A stretch of DNA of 12,441 nt from Spirochaetae bacterium HGW-Spirochaetae-7. GTDB taxonomy: Bacteria; Spirochaetota; Spirochaetia; Treponematales; UBA12059. Made by a program: the position numbers and the translations under genes. Positions 1 through 12,441 of this stretch are shown here, piece by piece (positions within the stretch are counted from its first letter, which is position 1; every line of letters starts with the position of its first letter). The stretch covers positions 1 to 12,441 of the forward strand of contig PGXR01000075.1 in NCBI GenBank assembly GCA_002839245.1, given 5' to 3'. The notes under the pieces were generated by a model. That model searched no databases. It saw only the letters and a program-made list of their open reading frames with translations, and was not told the DNA's origin.

Positions 1-70
1 CCAGTAGCTCTAATGGTAGAGCGCCGGTCTCCAAAACCGGATGTTGAGGGTTCGAATCCTTCCTGGCCTG
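1..70 (+). tRNA. tRNA-Trp (CCA anticodon), 5' end cut by window edge
   Basis: This is the tryptophan tRNA, decoding UGG. A cloverleaf can be drawn by hand: D stem GCTC (7-10) with GAGC (19-22); anticodon stem CCGGT (24-28) with ACCGG (36-40); seven-base loop 29-35 with anticodon CCA at 31-33; T stem GAGGG (46-50) with CCTTC (58-62), one G-T wobble; T loop TTCGAAT (51-57). The 3' acceptor strand CTGGCCT (63-69) would need AGGCCAG on the 5' side. Only its last four bases are present, so the first three bases lie outside the window. Base 70 is a G discriminator, as expected for bacterial tRNA-Trp. The CCA tail is not encoded, since TAC follows, so it must be added by CCA nucleotidyltransferase. 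A tRNA-Trp gene just upstream of secE is a common bacterial arrangement. Confidence 0.96.
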
Positions 71-109
71 TACATCGAGCGGTGACCAGCGGTCGGTCAT
101 TCATTGGGA

Positions 110-129
110 ACCGCGCCTGATGGCGCGGT
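110..129 (+). other. Hairpin in the tRNA-Trp to secE spacer
   Basis: A perfect 8-base-pair stem, ACCGCGCC (110-117) with GGCGCGGT (122-129), closes a TGAT loop. No T-run follows, so it does not look like an intrinsic terminator. A weaker 5-base-pair hairpin (TGACC 83-87 with GGTCA 95-99) lies just upstream. It may be an RNA processing or stability element between the tRNA and the secE message; that role is inference. I see no convincing -35/-10 promoter in the spacer. Confidence 0.6.
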
Positions 130-168
130 AGTGTCGTCTGCGAATTGATCCGCCTTCAAGGAGCCTGC

Positions 169-348
169 ATGAACAAGATAGTCCAGTTCTTCAAGGATTG
201 TTATGGTGAGCTGAAGAAGGTCATCTGGCCTTCCAGGGACAGCGTCATCGCCTCTACTAAAATCGTGTTGGTCTCCACGCTTGTCGTCGCGCTGTTCCTC
301 GGCGTCGTGGACTTCATCCTCGTCCGCGGCATAGACCTGCTTTTCTGA
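169..348 (+). CDS. secE: Preprotein translocase subunit SecE
   Basis: SecE is the small essential subunit that clamps the SecY channel in the inner-membrane Sec translocon. The 59-residue protein is the short single-span form found in most bacteria outside the enterics. An amphipathic N-terminal helix holds the family signature ELKKVIWPSRDSV (residues 14-26). One hydrophobic membrane segment follows at about 32-56. The ATG at 169 is preferred because an AAGGAG Shine-Dalgarno lies at 158-163. An upstream in-frame TTG at 145 would add eight residues before this site and has no support. The gene sits after tRNA-Trp and 14 bases before nusG, the usual secE-nusG pair, presumably co-transcribed. 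Confidence 0.96.
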   Translation: MNKIVQFFKDCYGELKKVIWPSRDSVIASTKIVLVSTLVVALFLGVVDFILVRGIDLLF

Positions 349-362
349 GCCGGGCGTAGGCA

Positions 363-920
363 ATGGCTAAGTCCTGGTACGTCCTGCACGTCTACTCCGG
401 TTACGAGGCCAAGATAGAGCGGACTATCCGCATGCTTCTCGCCAACGACGACCTGGATCCAGCAGTTGTCGCGGACATCAAGATCCCGAGCGAGGAAGTT
501 GTCGACGTCAAGGACGGAAAGCGCCGGACGACCCAGCGCAAGATGCTTCCCGGGTACATCCTGGTGGAAATGGACCTGCCCGAGAATGACTGGAAGGCGA
601 CGTGCTCTACCATCAGGAAGATCACGGGCGTTACCGGTTTTGTCGGGGCGACGATGCACCACAAGCCCGCGCCCATTTCAGGCGAGGAAGCGCGCCATAT
701 CCTGCAGCGCGCAGGCGAGATCAAGGGAGACAGGCCGGCCAAGTCGAGGCAGAATTTCGCCGTCGGCGAGCAGGTCAAGATAATAGAAGGACCTTTCGAT
801 TCGTTCACCGGGACGATCGAGGAGGTCAGCAACGACAAGAACAAGCTCAGGGTCATGGTGGGCATCTTCGGGCGGGCCACGCCAGTCGAAGTCGACATGC
901 TCCAGGTAGAGAAGCTATAG
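363..920 (+). CDS. nusG: Transcription termination/antitermination factor NusG
   Basis: NusG binds the RNA polymerase clamp, supports processive elongation, and links polymerase to Rho or to ribosomal protein S10. The 185-residue protein has the normal two-domain form. The NGN domain spans about residues 3-115, opening with KSWYVLHVYSGYEAKIE and containing the core MLPGYILVEM (61-70) and ITGVTGFVG (87-95). A linker leads to a C-terminal KOW domain at about 131-185, with VGEQVKIIEGPFDSFTGTIEEV at 134-155. There is no large insertion of the kind seen in some NusG orthologues. The ribosome-binding site is weak (GTAGG at 356-360), so translation may depend on coupling to secE 14 bases upstream. 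A 168-base structured gap separates it from rplK. Confidence 0.97.
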   Translation: MAKSWYVLHVYSGYEAKIERTIRMLLANDDLDPAVVADIKIPSEEVVDVKDGKRRTTQRKMLPGYILVEMDLPENDWKATCSTIRKITGVTGFVGATMHHKPAPISGEEARHILQRAGEIKGDRPAKSRQNFAVGEQVKIIEGPFDSFTGTIEEVSNDKNKLRVMVGIFGRATPVEVDMLQVEKL

Positions 921-1088
921 GTTCTATTGCAAGCTGGATCGTGCCGATGGGCGCGATCCACTCCGCATGATGGGAGCCATCCTCTTCGGGGATGGCGCTA
1001 TCCCCGGCTACCGATCCCCGCCGATGGCGGGGCGGACCGGGGCCCGGTTGCCGTACGGCGTACCGGGATACCACGAAAGGAGTCGATC
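921..1088 (+). promoter_or_regulatory. Structured leader of rplK with four consecutive hairpins
   Basis: This 168-base gap contains four stem-loops in a row. The first pairs 935-945 with 950-960 (11 pairs, one wobble, GATG loop). The second spans 976-996 (GCCATCC with GGATGGC, plus inner pairs around TTC or a stable C-TTCG-G loop). The third pairs CCCCGCC 1016-1022 with GGCGGGG 1026-1032. The fourth spans 1043-1067 (CCCGGT with ACCGGG, then a bulge and inner stem). None is followed by a T-run, so simple termination is unlikely. In E. coli and other bacteria L1 represses the L11-L1 operon by binding the rplK leader, so autoregulation is a reasonable inference. I could not match a specific L1-binding consensus here. 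The rplK Shine-Dalgarno (AAAGGAG, about 1076-1082) lies downstream of the fourth hairpin and looks accessible. Confidence 0.6.
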
Positions 1089-1520
1089 ATGGCAAAGAAA
1101 GTGGTCACCGCGATCATCAAGTTGCAGTGCCCCGCAGGCAATGCTACGCCGGCGCCGCCCGTCGGACCGGCACTCGGTCCGCATGGCGTCAGCGCCCCCC
1201 AGTTCTGCCAGCAGTTCAACGAGCGGACCAAGTCGATGGAGTCGGGGCTCACCATTCCCTGCGTCATAACGGTCTACAAGGACAAGTCCTTCACCTTCAT
1301 CACGAAAACGCCTCCGGCGGCGGTCCTCATCAAGAAAGCCATAGGACTAGAAAAAGGTTCGCCGATTTCACACAAGCAGAAGGTCGGCAAGATTTCCCAT
1401 GCCAAGGTAACGGAAATCGCGACGCTCAAATTCAAGGACCTGTCTGCCAACGACATACCGGCAGCCGAACGCATCATAGCCGGAACCGCCCGCGCCATGG
1501 GCGTCGAAGTGGAGTGGTAA
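1089..1520 (+). CDS. rplK: 50S ribosomal protein L11
   Basis: L11 binds the GTPase-associated centre of 23S rRNA and helps couple elongation-factor GTPase activity and the stringent response to the ribosome. The 143-residue length is standard. The N-terminal domain has the proline-rich segment PAPPVGPALGPHGV (21-34), including the Pro pair where thiostrepton-resistance changes are known in other bacteria. The C-terminal rRNA-binding domain includes TPPAAVLIKKAIGLEKGS and ends IAGTARAMGVEVEW. The ATG at 1089 is chosen from the family start MAKKV and the AAAGGAG site just upstream. Longer upstream reading in this frame crosses the hairpin leader and has no support. rplA follows after 3 bases, so the two are probably translationally coupled. 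Confidence 0.98.
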   Translation: MAKKVVTAIIKLQCPAGNATPAPPVGPALGPHGVSAPQFCQQFNERTKSMESGLTIPCVITVYKDKSFTFITKTPPAAVLIKKAIGLEKGSPISHKQKVGKISHAKVTEIATLKFKDLSANDIPAAERIIAGTARAMGVEVEW

Positions 1521-1523
1521 GCT

Positions 1524-2207
1524 ATGAAGCACGGCAAGAAATACAGGGAAGCGATCAAGAAGGTCGATGCCGAGAAGGCGTACGACATTCCCGAAGCCTG
1601 CGCGCTCCTCAAGGAGCTGAAGGTCGCCAAATTCGACGAGACTGTAGAGGCTCATGTGCGGCTCAACCTCAAGAAGAGCCAGTCGGTCCGCGATACGGTG
1701 GTCCTTCCGTTCCAGTTCCGCGCCGAGAAAAAGGTGCTCGTCTTCTGCAAGCCTGAAAAGGAAAAGGAAGCGATGGACTGCGGAGCCACCTATGCGGGCA
1801 GCGATGCGCTGATAGAGAAGATCAAGGGCGGCTGGGTGGATTTCGACATCGCGGTTGCGACGCCGGACATGATGAAGGACGTCGGCAAGCTCGGCATGAT
1901 CCTGGGCCGCAAGGGCCTCATGCCTAACCCGAAGACCGGCACCGTCACCTTTGACGTCAAGGCGGCCATTGGCGAGCTCAAGAAGGGCCGCACCGAGTTC
2001 AGGACGGACAAGTCGAACATCATCCACATCGCCGTCGGCAAGATTTCGATGGAAGCGGCCAGCATCGCCGCCAATCTCGAAACCCTCCTGGGAGAGATTC
2101 ACCGGAAGCGTCCTTCGGACGTCAAGGGCGAGTTCGTCCAGTCGATTTACCTGGCCGGTACCATGACGCCGAGCGTCAAGGTCGCCATGGCGAAGGCAGA
2201 GAGGTAA
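1524..2207 (+). CDS. rplA: 50S ribosomal protein L1
   Basis: L1 forms the mobile L1 stalk near the E site and helps release deacylated tRNA. In many bacteria it is also the translational repressor of its own operon. The 227-residue protein is of normal length. It starts MKHGKKYREA, and the strongly conserved L1 signature VGKLGMILGRKGLMPNPKTGTV lies at about residues 119-140. Domain I is split around the central domain II, as in the family, and the chain ends at MTPSVKVAMAKAER. It begins 3 bases after the rplK stop, with a GGAG inside the end of rplK as a probable ribosome-binding site. rplJ follows after 4 bases. Confidence 0.98.
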   Translation: MKHGKKYREAIKKVDAEKAYDIPEACALLKELKVAKFDETVEAHVRLNLKKSQSVRDTVVLPFQFRAEKKVLVFCKPEKEKEAMDCGATYAGSDALIEKIKGGWVDFDIAVATPDMMKDVGKLGMILGRKGLMPNPKTGTVTFDVKAAIGELKKGRTEFRTDKSNIIHIAVGKISMEAASIAANLETLLGEIHRKRPSDVKGEFVQSIYLAGTMTPSVKVAMAKAER

Positions 2208-2211
2208 GGAT

Positions 2212-2745
2212 ATGGCTCTACGAGCGAAAAAGACCCAGCCAGGCAAGGTCGAAGCCATCGAGGCCGTCGGCACCAAGATAGCCGCCTCCCATGACTTCAT
2301 TTTCACCGATTATCGCGGCCTGACCGTCGAGCAGATAACCGCCCTCAGGGCGCAGCTCCGTGCGAAGAACGCGGAATACCACATCGTCAAGAACAACTTC
2401 GCGCGCATCGCGTTCGAACGGAGCAAGTTCCCGGACGTCAGCAGCCTCCTCGTCGGACCGACCGCCGTGGCCTTCACCCAGGACGGTTCCAACGAAGTGG
2501 CCAAGATCCTCCTTGATTTCGGCAAGGAAACGTCGGTAAAGCTCAAGGGCGGCCTGGTCGACAAGGCGTTCTACGACACCAGGATGATGGAAGCCTTTTC
2601 CAAGCTGCCCGGCAAGAGCCAGCTGCTGTCGATGCTGATGAGCGCGATGAACGCGCCGCTCCAGAATCTCGTCTACGTCCTCAATGCCGTGCCGACGAAG
2701 CTCGTCCGCACGCTCCAGGCCGTAGCCGACAAAAAGGGCGAATAG
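2212..2745 (+). CDS. rplJ: 50S ribosomal protein L10
   Basis: L10 anchors L7/L12 dimers to the 50S subunit, forming the stalk that recruits translational GTPases. The 177-residue protein begins MALRAKKTQPGKVEAIEAV and has the N-terminal rRNA-binding domain with the typical FTDYRGLTVEQITALRAQLRAKNAEYHIVKNN stretch. The C-terminal helical segment after LPGK is where L12 dimers dock; its length looks ordinary. Only 4 bases separate it from rplA, with AAGGAT overlapping the rplA stop as ribosome-binding site. There is therefore no room for the L10-leader RNA found before rplJ in many bacteria. L10 autoregulation, if present, must act elsewhere, for example in the rplK leader or the gap before rplL. 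Confidence 0.97.
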   Translation: MALRAKKTQPGKVEAIEAVGTKIAASHDFIFTDYRGLTVEQITALRAQLRAKNAEYHIVKNNFARIAFERSKFPDVSSLLVGPTAVAFTQDGSNEVAKILLDFGKETSVKLKGGLVDKAFYDTRMMEAFSKLPGKSQLLSMLMSAMNAPLQNLVYVLNAVPTKLVRTLQAVADKKGE

Positions 2746-2888
2746 TACAGGAGATCGCGGCGGTCAGGCTTCGGTAGCTGCCGTACCTGTCCGCCTTGAG
2801 CCCTCCCCGGAAGGGGAGGAAAACTCCCCGCATGGGGAAAGGCCGCCCGTCGGGCGGTCATCGTTCACAGCCATAAGGAGAAGATAAT
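2746..2888 (+). promoter_or_regulatory. Structured rplJ-rplL intergenic region with four hairpins
   Basis: Four stem-loops are packed into 143 bases. The first, 2759-2795, pairs GGCGG with CCGCC and CAGG with CCTG around a T-T mismatch, with an inner CGGT/GCCG stem. The second pairs CCTCCCC 2802-2808 with GGGGAGG 2813-2819 around a GGAA tetraloop. The third pairs TCCCC 2825-2829 with GGGGA 2834-2838. The fourth, 2841-2859, has an eight-pair stem including one wobble and a GTC loop. None has a following T-run. The rplL ribosome-binding site AAGGAG (2875-2880) lies outside the hairpins. Because L12 is needed in several copies per ribosome, these structures could set a 5' end for a processed, stable rplL message; that is inference. 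Confidence 0.55.
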
Positions 2889-3272
2889 ATGGCAGCACTT
2901 ACCACCGACCAGATCCTGGACGCCATTTCCGGGATGACCGTCCTCGAAGTTTCAGCGCTCGTCAAGGCGATGGAAGAGAAATTCGGCGTCACCGCTGCCG
3001 CACCGGTAGCCATGGCCGCCGCCGGCGGAGCCGCCGCCGCTCCCGTCGAAGAGCAGACCGAGTTCAACGTCATCCTCAAGGGCGGCGTACCGGCCGACAA
3101 GAAGATCTCGATCATCAAGGAAGTCCGGACCATCACCGGACTGGGACTCAAGGAAGCCAAGGACCTCGTCGAAGCCGGGGACAAGATGCTCAAGGAAGCC
3201 ATTTCCAAGGATGAAGCCGAGAAGATCAAGAAGGCTATCGCCGATGCCGGCGGTACCGTCGAGATAAAGTAA
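2889..3272 (+). CDS. rplL: 50S ribosomal protein L7/L12
   Basis: L7/L12 is the multicopy stalk protein that recruits and stimulates EF-Tu, EF-G, IF2 and RF3. The 127-residue chain has all three expected parts. An N-terminal dimerisation and L10-binding helix region covers about 1-33 (TTDQILDAISGMTVLEVSAL). A flexible Ala/Gly/Pro-rich hinge covers about 35-53. The compact C-terminal domain covers about 57-127, with the factor-binding helix segment EVRTITGLGLKEAKDLVE at 78-95. The AAGGAG at 2875-2880 with an 8-base spacer is one of the strongest ribosome-binding sites in the window, fitting the high demand for this protein. It is flanked by structured gaps on both sides, so its expression can be set apart from that of rplJ and rpoB. 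Confidence 0.98.
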   Translation: MAALTTDQILDAISGMTVLEVSALVKAMEEKFGVTAAAPVAMAAAGGAAAAPVEEQTEFNVILKGGVPADKKISIIKEVRTITGLGLKEAKDLVEAGDKMLKEAISKDEAEKIKKAIADAGGTVEIK

Positions 3273-3308
3273 GGATCTTGAAGAAAGCGTCGAATAAACG
3301 CAAGCCCG

Positions 3309-3327
3309 CCACGGCCGCACGCCGTGG
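3309..3327 (+). other. Hairpin just upstream of the rplL attenuator
   Basis: CCACGGC (3309-3315) pairs perfectly with GCCGTGG (3321-3327) around a CGCAC loop. It lies 37 bases after the rplL stop and 5 bases before the larger terminator-like stem. It could be a processing site or an mRNA 3'-end stabiliser; the role is not shown by sequence. Confidence 0.55.
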
Positions 3328-3332
3328 TCTGA

Positions 3333-3366
3333 GGTACCGGGTGCTTCTGGGCGCCCGGTACCTTTT
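3333..3366 (+). terminator. Probable partial intrinsic terminator (attenuator) between rplL and rpoB
   Basis: A 12-pair stem (3333-3344 with 3351-3362, one T-G wobble) closes a six-base TTCTGG loop and is followed directly by TTTT at 3363-3366. The 5' arm reads GGTACCGGGTGC. The stem is very stable but the T-run is short, which suggests incomplete rather than full termination. This position is where E. coli carries a well-known attenuator that lets only part of the ribosomal-protein transcription continue into rpoBC. Here it would serve the same balance of abundant L12 over scarce polymerase subunits. No strong promoter is visible between it and rpoB. Confidence 0.75.
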
Positions 3367-3490
3367 CGCGCCTCTTGATACTGGCGCTGACAGAGCAGCA
3401 ACCGATCGCCCGCTACCTTTTCAGGACAGCGAGGCGCTTACCATAGAACATTTAATAAATTGAGCACCGGAACCGCGAGAGGGGGTAACG

Positions 3491-6985
<3,495 letters not shown>

Positions 6986-7156
6986 CGAATATTTGCCACG
7001 GAGGCACGGTGCGGCACGAGCAGTGCGCAGTGCCGCAGGGGGCGCAGAGGGGGTAGCGAAGAAGCGTCGCGCATTGCGCGACCTTCGGAGCGAGGGGGAG
7101 ACTTCCCCCGCCTACATGGTTTTTTCGAAAATGGCCCTGTTTAAGGGGGAGACTGC
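6986..7156 (+). promoter_or_regulatory. rpoB-rpoC intergenic region: three hairpins and a duplicated ribosome-binding sequence
   Basis: The gap holds three main stems. TGCGGCAC 7010-7017 pairs with GTGCCGCA 7030-7037 around a 12-base loop. GAAG-c-GTCGCGC 7061-7072 pairs with GCGCGAC-CTTC 7076-7086 around ATT, with one bulge. GGGGGA 7094-7099 pairs with TCCCCC 7104-7109 around GACT. The 11-mer AGGGGGAGACT occurs twice: at 7093-7103 in the third hairpin, and at 7144-7154 as the real rpoC ribosome-binding site. A T6 run (7120-7125) starts 10 bases after the third stem, too far for a standard terminator. No promoter is evident. In many bacteria rpoB and rpoC are close together, so a structured 171-base spacer is noteworthy. 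Confidence 0.6.
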
Positions 7157-11569
<4,413 letters not shown>

Positions 11570-11601
11570 CACGGTGCCCCCAATAATTCTATTGTCTATG
11601 C

Positions 11602-11626
11602 TCAGCGCGTTCCACCGACGCGCTGA
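11602..11626 (+). other. Hairpin in the rpoC-rpsL gap
   Basis: TCAGCGCGT (11602-11610) pairs perfectly with ACGCGCTGA (11618-11626) around a seven-base TCCACCG loop. No T-run follows, so it is not a standard terminator and transcription probably continues into rpsL. A second, weaker structure (GCC-t-GGCG 11657-11664 with CGCC-c-GGC 11672-11679) lies between it and the rpsL ribosome-binding site. An AT-rich patch at 11582-11599 precedes the hairpin, but I cannot assign a properly spaced -35/-10 pair to it. The gap is 132 bases in all. Confidence 0.6.
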
Positions 11627-11701
11627 ATGCATGGTTCGCGTGTACCGAAGAAACGAGCCTGGCGATGCTGACGCCCGGCCACAACAGGAGATGATGGTTT
11701 A

Positions 11702-12076
11702 ATGCCAACGATCAACCAGCTTATCAGGATGGGCCGCAAGCAGTCTGTCTGGAAGACAAAGAGCCCCGCGCTCAACGAGTGCCCCCAGAAGCGTGGAGTT
11801 TGCACCCGCGTCATGACGGTTACGCCCAAGAAGCCGAACTCGGCTCTCAGGAAGGTCGCCCGCGTGCGCCTCTCCCACGGCATCGAGGTGACGGCCTATA
11901 TCCCGGGCGTCGGCCACAACCTGCAGGAGCACTCCGTCGTGCTTCTGCGCGGTGGACGCGTCAAGGATCTCCCGGGTGTTCGCTACCACATCATTCGAGG
12001 CGCCAAGGATACCTTGGGCGTCGCGGACCGCAAGCAGTCGCGCTCCAAGTATGGCGCCAAGCGGCCCAAGGCCTAA
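11702..12076 (+). CDS. rpsL: 30S ribosomal protein S12
   Basis: S12 sits at the decoding centre and controls tRNA selection accuracy. The 124-residue protein matches the family length and contains CPQKRGVCTRV (27-37), TPKKPNSALRKV (41-52) and GGRVKDLPGVRYH (84-96). Lysines are present at 43 and 88 (Met counted), the two sites where streptomycin-resistance changes are classic, so this allele looks like the sensitive form. Asp89, the residue methylthiolated by RimO in E. coli, is conserved. The ATG at 11702 follows AGGAG (11686-11690) by 11 bases. ATGs at 11691 and 11694 are out of frame. The family start MPTINQL fixes the choice. rpsG begins 11 bases after the stop, as in the str operon. Confidence 0.98.
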   Translation: MPTINQLIRMGRKQSVWKTKSPALNECPQKRGVCTRVMTVTPKKPNSALRKVARVRLSHGIEVTAYIPGVGHNLQEHSVVLLRGGRVKDLPGVRYHIIRGAKDTLGVADRKQSRSKYGAKRPKA

Positions 12077-12087
12077 GGGGACGGATC

Positions 12088-12441
12088 ATGGGACGCAAAA
12101 AGAAGTCCGAGGATCGCGGCCACCAGCCCGATGCTCGATACAACAGCATAACGATAACCAAGTTCATCTGCAGGATGATGTGGCAAGGCAAGAAATCCAT
12201 CGTTACTTCCATCGTATACGATGCGCTCGGCCAGCTCCAGGAGAAATCCGGGGCACCGGCGCTCGAGGCGTTCATGAAGGCGATGGACAACGTCAAGCCG
12301 GTCGTGGAGGTGAAATCCCGCCGCGTGGGCGGTGCCACATACCAGGTACCGATCGAGATCCGGGATGTTCGCCGCGAGGCCTTGGCCATGCGGTGGATCA
12401 TCAACGCTTCCCGCGGAAGGTCTGGCAAGTCGATGGCAGAC
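12088..12441 (+). CDS. rpsG: 30S ribosomal protein S7, 3' end beyond the window
   Basis: S7 nucleates assembly of the 30S head by binding the 3' major domain of 16S rRNA. In E. coli it represses its own operon. Only the first 118 codons are present, out of about 156 in the family; there is no stop before the window ends. The reading starts MGRKKKSEDRGHQPDARYNS and includes the beta-hairpin core KPVVEVKSRRVGGATYQVPI, then RREALAMRWIINASR and GKSMAD at the edge. The gene starts 11 bases after rpsL, with a modest AGGGGA (12076-12081) as ribosome-binding site. The spacer is too short to contain the long rpsL-rpsG S7 target site of E. coli. fusA would be expected next but lies outside. Confidence 0.97.
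   Translation, partial: MGRKKKSEDRGHQPDARYNSITITKFICRMMWQGKKSIVTSIVYDALGQLQEKSGAPALEAFMKAMDNVKPVVEVKSRRVGGATYQVPIEIRDVRREALAMRWIINASRGRSGKSMAD

Noticed and set aside
145..168. Upstream TTG start for secE adding eight residues
   Set aside because: The AAGGAG site at 158-163 is placed for the ATG at 169, and the family protein begins near that Met.
927..1088. N-terminal extension of RplK reading through the leader
   Set aside because: The frame is open by chance in GC-rich DNA. L11 starts MAKKV at 1089 with a good ribosome-binding site, and the leader forms stable hairpins.
3278..3463. A 61-codon open frame from TTG with a basic start (KKASNKRKP), between rplL and rpoB
   Set aside because: It runs straight through the two hairpins and the terminator-like stem, starts at TTG very close to its only ribosome-binding site, and resembles no family I know. 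It is better explained as non-coding regulatory sequence.
3441..3463. AT-rich patch before rpoB as a promoter
   Set aside because: TTTAAT at 3451-3456 could pass as a -10 element, but no -35-like hexamer lies 16-18 bases upstream. Transcript-start data would decide it.
7094..7125. G5A/TC5 hairpin plus T6 run as a terminator of rpoB
   Set aside because: Ten bases separate the stem from the T-run, which is too far for standard intrinsic termination, and termination here would silence rpoC.

Overview
This window is a contiguous block of core bacterial information-processing genes, all on the + strand: the 3' part of a tRNA-Trp gene, then secE, nusG, rplK, rplA, rplJ, rplL, rpoB, rpoC, rpsL and the first 118 codons of rpsG, which runs off the right edge. 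The order is the classical secE-nusG / L11-L1-L10-L12 / beta-beta' / str-operon arrangement. The base composition is GC-rich throughout, with strong C/G preference at third codon positions.

The organism is most likely a GC-rich spirochaete (Treponema/Spirochaeta-like). RpoB is compact at 1164 residues. Its rifampicin-binding segment carries Asn where E. coli has Ser531, the substitution known from naturally rifampicin-resistant spirochaetes. The start of RpoC (MRDIQDFDSI, then RLASPD...SWSYGEVKKPETINYRTLRP) reads like spirochaete beta'. This assignment rests on remembered family sequences, not on a search.

Layout: tRNA-Trp (1-70) is followed by a spacer with one strong hairpin. secE and nusG (169-920) are 14 bases apart. 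A 168-base leader with four consecutive stem-loops precedes rplK-rplA-rplJ (1089-2745), whose genes are 3-4 bases apart and probably translationally coupled. A 143-base gap with four hairpins separates rplJ from rplL (2889-3272). A 218-base gap after rplL holds a hairpin and the only convincing intrinsic-terminator-like structure (3333-3366), placed where an attenuator is known in E. coli. rpoB (3491-6985) and rpoC (7157-11569) are separated by 171 bases containing hairpins and a duplicated ribosome-binding-site sequence. After a 132-base gap come rpsL (11702-12076) and rpsG (from 12088).

Together the genes supply the translocon subunit SecE, the elongation factor NusG, the L11/L1 and L10-L12 stalk regions of the large ribosomal subunit, the two catalytic RNA polymerase subunits, and the 30S proteins S12 and S7. 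No gap exceeds 300 bases. There is no mobile element, CRISPR array, defence gene or unfamiliar protein family, and I see no new biological system. The points worth a second look are the structured intergenic regions, the rpoC ribosome-binding-site duplication, the acidic RpoC tail and the predicted rifampicin phenotype.
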